Source: a virus. From it: a DNA stretch of 44,448 nucleotides. This document shows, piece by piece, positions 23,809 through 32,211 of the stretch. Position numbers and translations under genes: made by a program. The stretch's first letter is position 1; the number at the start of each line of letters is the position of its first letter. Below the pieces are notes generated by a model that was given only the letters and a program-made list of their open reading frames with translations, had not been told where the DNA came from and ran no database searches. The stretch spans positions 1 through 44,448 of IMG/VR virus record IMGVR_UViG_3300036591_000156. The stretch is one strand, 5' to 3'.

Positions 23809-24413
23809 CCTGCCACCCGGCCGCGCCGGTGGCGATTAAGCGCGCGCTGAACGCCCAAGGGCACCTCAACCGCAGCCCCGCCGCCGACCACAACCGCCTC
23901 GCGGTTTTCCCAATAGTGCCCGGCCAGCATGGCCACGGCCGTGACAAGCCCTTGATCCACCAAGGCGGCATCATCGGCCCCCAAGGTGTAAAGGATTTCG
24001 ACAACATCGGGGCCGTGCAGCACCGCAGGCCAGCCCAGACCGATCGGCACCAACCGGGCCGGATCCGAGCCGAGCGCGACCCGGTAGCGGGCCGCGTCCA
24101 GATCTTGCCAGACCCCGGCCGGATCCAGATAGCGAACCGACACCACGGCCGCGACAGGCGCGCCGGGCAAGCCGACCACCGGGGCAAAGCCATCCAGCGA
24201 CAGCGCCCACGTTTGCCGCATCATCGCCACGCCGATCCCGTCAGGCCCGTCCACCTCGGCCACGGCCGCCGCGCACATATCCTCCAGCAATGCCTCATCG
24301 GCCGCATCGTCCGTATCATCCCCCGTCACCATCACACGCAACCGGATCCGCAGCCCCGCCGCCGTTAGGGGCAGCGCGGCGGGCGGCACACTCACTTTCA
24401 CGCGGCCCCACAT
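23805..24413 (-). CDS. Head-tail connector protein (gp6-like)
   Basis: The product has 202 residues from the ATG at 24413, which follows the stop of the preceding gene by one base; 24 more residues upstream are an Arg/Pro-rich shadow. It contains 'ALLEDMCAAAVAEVDGPDG', 'MMRQTWALSLDGFAPVVGLP', 'VVSVRYLDPAG', and ends 'LVTAVAMLAGHYWENREAVV', the pattern of HK97 gp6-type connector and GTA gp6-like proteins. It forms the ring that docks on the portal. Confidence 0.85.
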   Translation of the reverse strand: MWGRVKVSVPPAALPLTAAGLRIRLRVMVTGDDTDDAADEALLEDMCAAAVAEVDGPDGIGVAMMRQTWALSLDGFAPVVGLPGAPVAAVVSVRYLDPAGVWQDLDAARYRVALGSDPARLVPIGLGWPAVLHGPDVVEILYTLGADDAALVDQGLVTAVAMLAGHYWENREAVVVGGGAAVEVPLGVQRALNRHRRGRVAG

Positions 24414-24414
24414 A

Positions 24415-24699
24415 TTAGATTGCCCCTTTCGGATCCTTGGCCGCCTTGGCCTTTTTGGCCGCCTTGGGGGCCGCCGTTGTCTCAAGATCGCCCGGATCCG
24501 CCTGCGCGGTTTCGATCACCGGCACATAGGCGCGGATTTCGGCCAGATCACCCGGATCATCCACCCGGATTTGCCCGACGGCCTCAAGGCGCTGCGCCTC
24601 GGCAATCCCGAAATTGCCCGTATCACCGCGCGCCCCGCCCGCCGCACCGGCGCGCGAGGCCAGAAGCACCGCAGAAAACATCAATTTGGCTGCACCCAT
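24415..24699 (-). CDS. Small hypothetical protein after capsid gene
   Basis: The product has 94 residues. It begins MGAAKLMFSAVLLASRAGAA and ends in a Lys/Ala-rich tail (APKAAKKAKAAKDPKGA). A good ribosome site (GAGGGGGG) precedes its ATG. Between capsid and connector, a head decoration or connector accessory protein is possible; no family recognised. Confidence 0.65.
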   Translation of the reverse strand: MGAAKLMFSAVLLASRAGAAGGARGDTGNFGIAEAQRLEAVGQIRVDDPGDLAEIRAYVPVIETAQADPGDLETTAAPKAAKKAKAAKDPKGAI

Positions 24700-24733
24700 T
24701 GCGCACCCCCCTCAAAATAAAATGTCAGATCAG

Positions 24734-24802
24734 GCGGCGCGGCCATGCCCGCCGCGCCGCATCCGCCGCCACACCCCGCAACGCGGCCCGCTCAGGGGCC
24801 GC
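24734..24802. repeat. Two GC-rich hairpins downstream of the capsid gene
   Basis: A 9-bp perfect stem (24734-24742 with 24752-24760) and a 7-bp stem (24783-24789 with 24796-24102+700, i.e. 24796-24802) occupy the 134-base gap after the capsid gene. No U-run follows, so they probably stabilise the capsid mRNA 3' end or pause RNA polymerase instead of terminating it. Confidence 0.55.
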
Positions 24803-24833
24803 GCAGGGGCAAGGGCGGCCCTATGGCCTCAAA

Positions 24834-26099
24834 TTAGGCCGCAGGGTGCACAAGCGCCTTGATTGCGCGCGTGTCCGCCACGACGCCATCAAGGCGGGTA
24901 AACCCGGCCATGCCCATGCCCGGCCAGAACTGCGCGCTTTTATCGGTGCCGATCACAACGGAACCGATTTTGCGCACAAAGTATTTGCCCATATCACCGA
25001 CGACGATAGAGCGGGCCGAGGCCGCCATATTCGGCATCGCTTGGTTGACGGTGTATTTTGCCGTCACCGCGCCGATTTGCAGTGTGCCCGCTTGGGTTGG
25101 ATCTTTGCCCAGCAGATAGTTGCCTTGGCCGTCTTTCAGCTTGTGCAGCGCCAGCAAGGTGGCGTCGCTAAACATCATGCCAAACTTGGGCGATGCGCGA
25201 TAAGCCGGATCAATCTTGTGAACCAACTCCATCAGATCATCCGATGTGATCGACGCGACACCCGCCGGTGTGAAACCAACGCCCGCGCCGGTGACAATGC
25301 CTTGCGGCTCAGACACACCGGATCCGATTGTCAGCACATCGTTTGCGGTGCGGCCGAGCTGTTCGCCCAGCATCCCGCCAAACAGGCTTTCCATGTTGCC
25401 CATTCCGCCGGTCAACAGTTGCAGCGACAGGCGCAGCCAATCGGTTGGATAGAGATAATCCTCCAATGTCTTTTTGGTGAACACGCGATCTTGCGCGCCG
25501 GTGTCCAGCAGCTTGGCCCCCTCGACGGCCTGTTTTGCCGCGCGGAAAGCGGTGTTATCCACGCCCGGAATTGGCAGCGAACCACCGCCAGCGGTTTGGA
25601 TATCGGTGCCGAACCCGGCCGAATACATCGGCCCCCATGCCGCCATCGCAATGACGATTTGCGCCATCATTTCAGCGGGCACAATGTGGCCGCCCTCGGC
25701 ATCGGTGCCAGCGGTTTGCGCGCGGGTTTCCTTGTTGCCCTCGGCCAGAGCGGCCCGGACCTCATTGGATACCGCGTGCACATCGCCGCCCGCTTTCATC
25801 AACTCGAAAAAGGCCGAGCGATACGCGACGGCCTCGGGCACGATCACGCCGCGCTGTTCGCCTTCATCGCCGCGCGGGGCGCGCGTGTCGCCAATTGTCA
25901 GGCTGTTTTCGGCGCTTTCCAGACGTTCCAGCGACACGGCGCGGGCTTCAAGGCCGTCCGCTTCGGTGATGATCGCATCAAATTCGGTTGCGATTTCAGC
26001 TTGGCGGGCGTCCGTGGTGTCGCCCTTGATTTCGTCATGCTTGGCGCGGGCTTGCGTGATCAGGCGGGCGCGCTTTTCGCGCAATTCTTTAACAGTCAT
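24834..26099 (-). CDS. HK97-type major capsid protein
   Basis: The product has 421 residues. The first 100 or so form the helical delta/scaffold domain (VKELREKRARLITQARAKHD...ITEADGLEARAVSLERLESA), which the prohead protease would remove. The rest is the HK97 fold: SAGFGTDIQTAGGGSLPIP, YLYPTDWLRLSLQLLTGG, GMLGEQLGRTANDVLTIGSG, IGAVTAKYTVNQAMP. The ATG is preceded by AAAGG about 8 bases away. It is the main shell protein; the protease gene lies directly upstream. Confidence 0.95.
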   Translation of the reverse strand: MTVKELREKRARLITQARAKHDEIKGDTTDARQAEIATEFDAIITEADGLEARAVSLERLESAENSLTIGDTRAPRGDEGEQRGVIVPEAVAYRSAFFELMKAGGDVHAVSNEVRAALAEGNKETRAQTAGTDAEGGHIVPAEMMAQIVIAMAAWGPMYSAGFGTDIQTAGGGSLPIPGVDNTAFRAAKQAVEGAKLLDTGAQDRVFTKKTLEDYLYPTDWLRLSLQLLTGGMGNMESLFGGMLGEQLGRTANDVLTIGSGVSEPQGIVTGAGVGFTPAGVASITSDDLMELVHKIDPAYRASPKFGMMFSDATLLALHKLKDGQGNYLLGKDPTQAGTLQIGAVTAKYTVNQAMPNMAASARSIVVGDMGKYFVRKIGSVVIGTDKSAQFWPGMGMAGFTRLDGVVADTRAIKALVHPAA

Positions 26100-26166
26100 G
26101 TAATAAACCTTTCGGGTTTTTTGGGGAAAATAGGGTGCGACTTGCGCAGCCCCGTTGCGCAGGGCC

Positions 26167-26748
26167 TTAGCCCTCTTGCAGCCGCAGCCGCATCCGCAGG
26201 CGGCGCGCGGTGCCGCCTGTCAAATCTTGGGGGTTTTCAGCGCGCGCGCCGGTTAGACTGCGCAGGCCGATTTCCGTGGTGTCGTAAGCGCCCTCGGTCA
26301 CGATTGACACATCGTGCAGGGACTTGATCCGCTTGATCGTCCGCTTGGGGATCGGGCCACTATCGTCCCATTCATCAACATCAGAACGAAACGCAAACGA
26401 CATTTCGTTAAGATCGCCGCGCTTCATTTTGCCGACGATCCGCGCCACGTCAGGATCCGACGCGTCCAGATCCGCCGCGACCTTGAGGCCGCGCGCATCC
26501 ACCGACAGATCCAGCGTGCCGGATCCGACGCGGGCCAAGGGCAGGCCATCGTGATTGATCAAAAACCGCACATCATCCTTGAGGCGGCCATCAAAGGCCC
26601 CCGGCGCAATGCTTTCCATAAACATGCCGCCGATATCGGCCCAATCGCCAAACACCGCCGCGTAGCCCTCGACACGCACCACCGCCGGATCACCGGCGGC
26701 GCGCACCTCGAAAGGCACCGCCGCGCGGATTTCGTTATTCTTGTCCAT
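26167..26748 (-). CDS. HK97 prohead protease
   Basis: The product has 193 residues from the ATG at 26748, which overlaps the end of the portal gene by 14 bp; an earlier in-frame start would lie deep in the portal gene. The U35/S78 motifs are VEGYAAVFGDW, INHD with catalytic H66, and NEMSFAF with nucleophile S117. It matures the capsid by cutting the delta domain. Its Arg-rich C-terminus (RRLRMRLRLQEG) may be self-cleaved. Confidence 0.93.
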   Translation of the reverse strand: MDKNNEIRAAVPFEVRAAGDPAVVRVEGYAAVFGDWADIGGMFMESIAPGAFDGRLKDDVRFLINHDGLPLARVGSGTLDLSVDARGLKVAADLDASDPDVARIVGKMKRGDLNEMSFAFRSDVDEWDDSGPIPKRTIKRIKSLHDVSIVTEGAYDTTEIGLRSLTGARAENPQDLTGGTARRLRMRLRLQEG

Positions 26749-28006
26749 CGACTTTCCCCACTGTTTCCAATCCATCGGCGCGCACCATCGCGCCCTGCAC
26801 CAAGAGGCCTTCACCGCCCGGCAGGTTGGCGCGGTTATTTAAGGCCCGCGCCTCATTGGGCGTTAATTGCCCGGTGTTGATCATGTTGCTTAGGGCGGTG
26901 GACCGGCTCACCAGATCGCCGCGCATCAGGCCGTCCAAGATATTTTCAAGATACCGGCTGCGATCCCGCCGCCCGTAAAGTTTAAAATTTACCTCGGCCT
27001 CAAAATACGCGACCCAAGGCGCGATCACATGCTTGACCAATTGCAAGTCTTGCTGTTCGACATTGGAAAAGGTGCCGTGCGTGAGATCCTGCAAAAACGC
27101 GGGCGGCATATTATAAATGCGCGCGATCTGTTCGATCAAAAACCGCTGCGCATCCACCATTTGCATTTTTTCGGGATCCAGCCCCAAGGCCGTGATCGTG
27201 TGCCCCTCGGGCAAGGTGATCCCGTTGCGCCCCTCGGCCGCCATGTTTTTGACGGCCTCTTGCAATTCCTTGGCCGCGCGGGTGGCCCCGCCCGCCGTCG
27301 CGAAAGGCCCGGTGACAACAAAGGACGGCACGCCGCCATTTTTGAAAAACCGCGCGCCGTAGCGCGTGATTGATAGGGCAAGGTTGATCGTGTCCGCGTG
27401 ACTGTAAACCGGCGATCTAGCCGACAGGCGCGAGGCCCCCGGCATAAAGCACAAATCCAAAACCTCAGACGCGGCATAAGTCACCGTGCGGGATCCGTCG
27501 CGGTAGCTGTAAAACGTGCGGCCCGCCTTGCGCACGACGGTTACATTTTCAGTATCAAGCGGCCAAAGGTTGATCGGGCGGCCCCCTTGATCCAATTCGA
27601 TAAACGACACGGACCGGCCCGAGGTGAACACGTCTTGCCAAAGGCCCCGGCGAAACGCGAAAGCCGTGGTTTCGTCATTGGCCGCGTGGTTCAAAAGCGA
27701 TCCGACCGGATCCCCGTCGATGGTTTCGCGGCCGCCTTCGCCCTTTTGATAAAGTTTGATCGGGATTGCGGCCAAAGTGCGGGACAAAAAATTGACCGCA
27801 GACCAAACGGCAGGCACGCCAAGGGCCGCCTCGATTGTCACCGGTTCATCGGCCCCGGCCGCCATATCAAAAAACCGCGCAAAGCCCGGATCGCCTTGGC
27901 TAATGTTTTGGGGCGTTTTGCTGCGCGCCTCGGCCGCCTCTTGCGGGTTGGCCACGGCCGATTGCGCCGGGGCAGCGCCCCCGCGTTTGAATAAGCGAAA
28001 GGCCAT
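26735..28006 (-). CDS. HK97-type portal protein
   Basis: The product has 423 residues with the family's landmarks: 'ALGVPAVWSAVNFLSRTLAAIP', 'LLNHAANDETTAFAFRRGLWQ', 'EVLDLCFMP', 'PPAFLQDLTHGTFSNVEQQDLQLV' and the 'GQLTPNEARALNN' end. It forms the dodecameric DNA gate at one capsid vertex. The ATG at 28006 follows GGGGGG. The gene lies 13 bases after the terminase large subunit. Confidence 0.95.
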   Translation of the reverse strand: MAFRLFKRGGAAPAQSAVANPQEAAEARSKTPQNISQGDPGFARFFDMAAGADEPVTIEAALGVPAVWSAVNFLSRTLAAIPIKLYQKGEGGRETIDGDPVGSLLNHAANDETTAFAFRRGLWQDVFTSGRSVSFIELDQGGRPINLWPLDTENVTVVRKAGRTFYSYRDGSRTVTYAASEVLDLCFMPGASRLSARSPVYSHADTINLALSITRYGARFFKNGGVPSFVVTGPFATAGGATRAAKELQEAVKNMAAEGRNGITLPEGHTITALGLDPEKMQMVDAQRFLIEQIARIYNMPPAFLQDLTHGTFSNVEQQDLQLVKHVIAPWVAYFEAEVNFKLYGRRDRSRYLENILDGLMRGDLVSRSTALSNMINTGQLTPNEARALNNRANLPGGEGLLVQGAMVRADGLETVGKVDGQE

Positions 28007-28019
28007 CAAGCCCCCCTTT

Positions 28020-29735
28020 CTATGTCATGGAAAAGTTGGGATCGTCCCAAGGCGATGCGGATCCGCCGGGCGCATCGGGGTTGCGCGCCATCAAGTGAAA
28101 CGCGTTAAAGATACCGATCAGCGGATCAATCTTAGCCTTGCCCGAGGCCGCCTTGGTGATCAGCACCGCGTTGCCGCGCTGCTCACTTTTGGCGTTACCA
28201 ACGCACCAATTCATCATCGGTTGATCCGCGTGGATCATCGTGCCGTCCGACAATTTGCGCTCAGCACCCCAAACGCTTGGGGAAAGGCGCGTGCCCTGCC
28301 CCACGGCCGTCAGAACTTCGCCCGCAATATGCACCTCCGACAAGGCGTCAATCAAAGACACCACGCCATAAGGATCCAAGCCGATCCCGTGTTTTTCGGG
28401 CAGCAAACCAAGATCCGAAATGCGCTTGCACAGCGCCGCGATTTCATCAACGTCCGCCGTTGGGTTGTCACAGATCACCAAATCACCATCGGCCACAAAG
28501 TCTTGCAGCCGCGTGTTGATATCCTTGCGCCGGTCCAGCGCCACCGGGTGCACCCACGCGCGGCCCCACGCTTGATAGGCCCGCGTTTCGCGGTGCCGTC
28601 CGATCACCCCAACCCCAAAAAGATCATCTAGGCCGCCCCCGTCGACCCCGATTGTCACCACGTCCGAGGTTTCCAAGATTTCATCCAGCGACAGCGGCCG
28701 GGCCGATTGCATCCAATAATCCGCGCCAATCCAGCCCTCGGCATGTTTGCCCATGCCCACTTGGATATTGAGGTGTTGCGAGGCCCAAATGATTTCATCA
28801 TCCGGGCTTGTATCCACGGCCTTTTGATAAAGCCGCGCAAGGCGGGGCAAGGTGATCGATCGGCCGAGATTGGGCAGCACCATCCGCCACACTTTTGGAT
28901 CCAAGTATGGCTTGGCCTTGTCCAGTTGCATGGCCTCGGGAAATTCATAGAGGCATGGCAACATGTTGCCGCCCTTGATTTCGCCATCCCGCACCCGGCG
29001 GGCATAGATCAACTCGGCCCGAAACACCCCGGCGGGCGGTTCATCCGATTGCGTTGTGATAAACAGCAACAGGCAATCGGGCCGCGTGATCATGCCGCCC
29101 CGGATCTGCGCCAGCACCTTGGCCGCGTTGGGGTTGGTGCCCAGAACGTGCAATTCCTCAATGATCGTTAGGATTGGGATCGCGCCGGTGATCACGTTTT
29201 TGCTGAATGTTTTCACCGCCAATTCCGCGCCGGTGATCCGGTCCGTGATCGTCAAATCATTGTCGACAACATGAAACCGGTCGACCAGATATTGCCGCCC
29301 GGTTTCGGGATCCACCGGATCCGCGTTGATCATCCCAACCGCTTGATTAAAGCAATTTTCCGCAATGTCTTTTGTCGGGCCGATGATCAACATTTGCGCG
29401 TTTGGCGTTTTGTTTTCCAGTAAGGCCGTCAGGCCGAGGCCCGCCGCGTTGGTGGTCTTGCTGTTTTTCTTGGGCACTAGACAAAAGATTTCACCCACTG
29501 CGCGCTCAGCCGTCACCGGATCCGCAGACCCAAAGGCCGCAGATACCAGATCACGAAACCAATCGCCGCAGGCGTCCGCCATCAGCGGAAAGCCCGCCAC
29601 ATCGGGCAGGCGCAAATTGTTAAAGATCCCCACGGCCCGATCCGCCGCGATCCGGTCCAACGGCAGATCTGCCATTGGCGGCGCGCCACGTTCCAGCCGC
29701 GCGACCCAATCGGGGCACGCAAAATCATAGGCCAT
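28020..29735 (-). CDS. terL: Terminase large subunit (HK97-like)
   Basis: The product has 571 residues from the ATG at 29735 (TAATG junction with the small subunit). The ATPase has Walker A VPKKNSKTT (87-95) and Walker B LTIIEELH (189-196) and a coupling motif TTQSDEPP (about 227-234). The nuclease domain has D365 in TIGVDGGG and D in VICDNPTAD. It packages DNA into proheads and cuts it. With the HNH gene and small subunit upstream this is the HK97-type cos-packaging cassette. Confidence 0.95.
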   Translation of the reverse strand: MAYDFACPDWVARLERGAPPMADLPLDRIAADRAVGIFNNLRLPDVAGFPLMADACGDWFRDLVSAAFGSADPVTAERAVGEIFCLVPKKNSKTTNAAGLGLTALLENKTPNAQMLIIGPTKDIAENCFNQAVGMINADPVDPETGRQYLVDRFHVVDNDLTITDRITGAELAVKTFSKNVITGAIPILTIIEELHVLGTNPNAAKVLAQIRGGMITRPDCLLLFITTQSDEPPAGVFRAELIYARRVRDGEIKGGNMLPCLYEFPEAMQLDKAKPYLDPKVWRMVLPNLGRSITLPRLARLYQKAVDTSPDDEIIWASQHLNIQVGMGKHAEGWIGADYWMQSARPLSLDEILETSDVVTIGVDGGGLDDLFGVGVIGRHRETRAYQAWGRAWVHPVALDRRKDINTRLQDFVADGDLVICDNPTADVDEIAALCKRISDLGLLPEKHGIGLDPYGVVSLIDALSEVHIAGEVLTAVGQGTRLSPSVWGAERKLSDGTMIHADQPMMNWCVGNAKSEQRGNAVLITKAASGKAKIDPLIGIFNAFHLMARNPDAPGGSASPWDDPNFSMT

Positions 29736-30235
29736 TAGTTTAAAATCCTGCCCCAAGCCGATCCCGGATTGCTGGCCGCCTCTTGCGTGGCCGCCTTTTT
29801 GCCCAAAGGCTTGGCCGCGCTTAGCGCCTCGGCCTCGGCAATATCGGCCGCCATCTGTTCCGATAGCGACAGCTTAGCGGCCGGGCGGTGCGGCACCGCC
29901 GCGTGCCCCTTGGCCACTAACAAAAGCATTCTGTTTGCGGCCGACACGTTGCCCTCGGCCATCCGCCCCGCAATCGTGGTCAGCGCCGCCGCCTCGATCA
30001 TATCGGTGGCCCGGTCCAATTCGCGGGAAAAATGTTTGCGCAACGTCTTGGGATCGCACCCAATATGGCGCGCGATGCGGTTTTGCACCCACCCGGCCGC
30101 GCTTAAAACCGTCACAAGGTCTTGATTTGCCTTAGTAATTTCAAATTGTGGCGCGCCGATGTGGGCAAAGGCCGCATCAACCGGATCGCCCAAAAGGTCT
30201 AAGTGCACGGCCTCGGCCTGAATTTCATCAGTCAT
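29735..30235 (-). CDS. terS: Terminase small subunit
   Basis: The product has 166 residues, with a helix-turn-helix near residues 35-75 (ITKANQDLVTVLSAAGWVQN, then IARHIGCDPKTLRKHF), followed by an oligomerisation helix and an Ala-rich C-terminus. It recognises the packaging site and hands DNA to TerL. A GGAGG site precedes the ATG by about 12 bases. The gene overlaps terL by one base. Confidence 0.88.
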   Translation of the reverse strand: MTDEIQAEAVHLDLLGDPVDAAFAHIGAPQFEITKANQDLVTVLSAAGWVQNRIARHIGCDPKTLRKHFSRELDRATDMIEAAALTTIAGRMAEGNVSAANRMLLLVAKGHAAVPHRPAAKLSLSEQMAADIAEAEALSAAKPLGKKAATQEAASNPGSAWGRILN

Positions 30236-30318
30236 GGGAATAAAAAACCTCCGCGTTAGAGTAGAGGCGGGTAGGACGGCGCGGCGGTTTGAGGGATCCG
30301 ACCCACCCCCCGCCGCCG

Positions 30319-30696
30319 TCAGATCCGGGCGCGCGTGGCGGCCTCAATCCGTTGTTTTTCGGTGTCGTGGTATTCTTTCGACACCGATTGAAGGTTGGCC
30401 GGATCCCAAAACAGGGCCAGCGATCCGCGATGCGGCACGATGTGGTCAACTACCGCGCTATGCGGGGCCGGGGCCTTGCCGGTTAGAAGCACGCCAGTTT
30501 GCAGGCACGTCCACAAATCCCGATCAAGAATCACAAGGCGCAAGGCGCGCCACCGTTTTTGCGAGTAGAGGGCGCGCAGGCTATTCGCCTGCCACCGGGC
30601 CTTGTCGCGGGCACGCTCAGCGGCGGCCGGGGTGGAGTAACCCACCGCACGCGGCGCGGCATTGATCAGGGTTGGCAAGCGCGAAAGCCGGGCCAT
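30319..30696 (-). CDS. HNH endonuclease of the packaging cassette
   Basis: The product has 125 residues. The core is AVVDHIVPHRGSLALFWDPA followed by NLQSVSKEYHDTEKQ: the DHIVPH pair of His, the central Asn in NLQ and the last His (YHD). One of the usual Cys pairs is absent (a single C in LWTCLQTG). Phage HNH proteins encoded beside terminases are needed with TerS/TerL for specific cos cleavage. Here the gene is just before terS, as expected. Confidence 0.9.
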   Translation of the reverse strand: MARLSRLPTLINAAPRAVGYSTPAAAERARDKARWQANSLRALYSQKRWRALRLVILDRDLWTCLQTGVLLTGKAPAPHSAVVDHIVPHRGSLALFWDPANLQSVSKEYHDTEKQRIEAATRARI

Positions 30697-30804
30697 TGCG
30701 TCACCGCCAGATCAAGGAAAGGGATTGGCGGGCAAGATCTGCACCGGTGGCCGGGGGGGGAGGTTGCCCCGCCGGGCGCAGATCTGCACCGCTGAAAAGG
30801 ACTG
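30697..30804. other. Candidate cos/packaging region upstream of the HNH gene
   Basis: This 108-base gap holds two direct copies of AGATCTGCACCGSTG (about 30736-30750 and 30780-30794, one mismatch) around a G8 run and a GC-rich segment. Its place next to HNH-terS-terL, where HK97-like phages carry cos, makes a TerS-binding or cutting site plausible. No cut position can be deduced. Confidence 0.35.
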
Positions 30805-31557
30805 CTAAACGACCGACCGAACATTGCAAGGCCCGCGTGGCGCATCCGAGCGGCCAAAGCCCAAGGCCTCGGCAATATCGTCCAAGATCTGCCACGCCGC
30901 AGCGATCAAGACGCGGCTATGTTTTGAGTGCACATTCCATCCGTGCGCGGTTAAGATCTGCGCCATATCGCGGCCCTCAACGCACAACAGGATCAACATG
31001 CGAAACGCCTTAATATTAAGGCGGCCGGGCCGCTTGCGCTGCACTGTTAGGGCCACCCGCTCAGGCCCCCGGTTGACGCGGCCGTGCACCGGATCCACGG
31101 CCCACCCGTTAGCCAAGGCCTCAATCAATCGGATCCGCTCAACATGCTTAATTCGGGTGGTCACGCCGCCATCACTCAACCCGCCGCTAGTGTCGCCACC
31201 ACCACCACCACCACCGCCAGCCGCCCCTATTTGCTCATAAGACCCCGCGACAAGATCGGCAGCGATGCGGCGCGGATCATCAGACGCCAGCACCGCCAAG
31301 GCGCGCGCGCTGTTCCTAATCGCTGTTTGCGTGCCCGGTGCCGTCTTGGGCAGGGTGGCCCCGCTATCGGTCCGCTCAGTCAGGCGGTGCAGCGCCACGG
31401 GGCGCGCCGCCATGCCCAAGGGGGCACGCTCACCAGACCCGGCCCCAATGCCTTGGCGCTTGGCCCCCATGCGCGTGATGATCGCCGCATTGCGGGTTGC
31501 GAGGTAAAGGCCAGCCCGGCCCCGGTCCACAGAAGTTTGCACGTTATGCTCAGCCAT
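30805..31557 (-). CDS. Probable phage regulator/DNA-associated protein, family unknown
   Basis: The product has 250 residues from the ATG at 31557 (AGGG 8 bases before). Residues 1-110 are Ala/Arg-rich. A run of eight Gly (encoded by a GGT-repeat tract) links to a basic helical C-terminal domain (IKHVERIRLIEALANGWAV, RPGRLNIKAFRMLILLCVEG, HGWNVHSKHSRVLIAAAWQI). The basic C-terminal helices suggest DNA or RNA binding. It is the first gene after the repeat-rich noncoding segment and precedes the packaging genes, so it may control late transcription; this is inference from position. Confidence 0.7.
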   Translation of the reverse strand: MAEHNVQTSVDRGRAGLYLATRNAAIITRMGAKRQGIGAGSGERAPLGMAARPVALHRLTERTDSGATLPKTAPGTQTAIRNSARALAVLASDDPRRIAADLVAGSYEQIGAAGGGGGGGGDTSGGLSDGGVTTRIKHVERIRLIEALANGWAVDPVHGRVNRGPERVALTVQRKRPGRLNIKAFRMLILLCVEGRDMAQILTAHGWNVHSKHSRVLIAAAWQILDDIAEALGFGRSDAPRGPCNVRSVV

Positions 31558-31567
31558 TGCCAAATCC

Positions 31568-31610
31568 CTATATGTTGATGATCAAACACTATCAGCCACT
31601 ATATGTTGAT
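31568..31610. promoter_or_regulatory. Two direct repeats CTATATGTTGAT 31 bp apart
   Basis: Identical 12-mers start at 31568 and 31599, three helical turns apart, immediately upstream of the 250-residue gene's start. Equal-face spacing suggests cooperative protein binding, such as an activator or autorepressor site. Confidence 0.55.
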
Positions 31611-31617
31611 AACCTTT

Positions 31618-31880
31618 AGGGATTAATAATTAACTAGGGATTAATAAGGGATTAATAAGGGATTAGAAATAAAGAGCTAACTTATTGAAAGTAAACGCAA
31701 GATCACAGTAATGGGATCAACGGGACTAATATTCACGCCTTACATATAACAAATCACAACGCCGCCCCCCGCACCCCTTTGCGTAATACAGAAGAACCCC
31801 AACCCTAGTCCCTTTAATCCCTAAGCCCGATTTTCAGCCCGTAACCCCCTGCAATCTATGCGAAATCACTTAGGGATTAA
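31618..31880. repeat. Iteron-like AGGGATTAA repeat cluster
   Basis: AGGGATTAATAA occurs at 31618-31629, 31636-31647 and 31647-31658, with a partial fourth copy from 31658; the last three have 11-base periodicity. A further inverted copy lies at 31814-31822 and a direct copy at 31872-31880. The array is AT-rich and follows the replication genes, as iteron origins often do. Confidence 0.7.
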
Positions 31881-32010
31881 CACTATCCGTTGACCGCTTA
31901 GCGGGACTAGTGGAACTTTTCATAGGGGGGGGTGCGGGGTGGAAGGGTGCGCAAAAGCCAGAGAGGCGCGCAGAAAGACAGGGCCGCGTGCGCGGATAAG
32001 GGAAAGGGCA

Positions 32011-32173
32011 TAGAGCCGCCCTAGTCGGGCGGCAAGAGCGGCCCAATGGGGCCGCCTCGGCAGCGCCGCGCACCATATTGGCCGGGCCGCGTGGATCTAA
32101 GGGGGGATTTGTAGAGCCGCCCTAGTCGGGCGGCAAGGCGGCCCGCCGGGGCCGCCTCGGCAAGCGCCGCGCG
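32011..32173. repeat. Two tandem copies of a double-hairpin element
   Basis: Two related segments of about 62 bases (32011-32072 and 32112-32173) each fold into two GC-rich stem-loops. One stem (GCCGCCC with GGGCGGC, 5-base loop) is identical in both. In the other the stem is kept while the loop changes (AATG versus GCCG). In the right copy the two hairpins are separated by one nucleotide. No U-run follows in either direction. Structure conservation implies function in RNA. Confidence 0.7.
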
Positions 32174-32211
32174 CCCTCTTGATCGGGGGCGCGCAGATTA
32201 AGCCAGGACGA

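Larger units (their letters stand above)
31558..32211. other. 654-base noncoding segment at the head of the late operon
   Basis: No credible gene lies here. From right to left it holds two tandem double-hairpin elements, a G8 stretch, scattered and tandem AGGGATTAA repeats, an AT-rich zone and two CTATATGTTGAT direct repeats next to the 250-residue gene. It separates the replication genes from the packaging and structural genes and is the likely home of the phage origin, the late promoter or both. Confidence 0.7.

Noticed and set aside
31618-31668. Tandem AGGGATTAATAA copies as a CRISPR array
   Set aside because: The repeats are only 11-12 bases and adjoin or overlap; there are no spacers and no cas genes.
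31870-32076. 68-codon leftward ORF in the noncoding segment
   Set aside because: It has a Pro/Arg/Ser-rich random composition, no ribosome site, and overlaps an iteron and one double-hairpin element.
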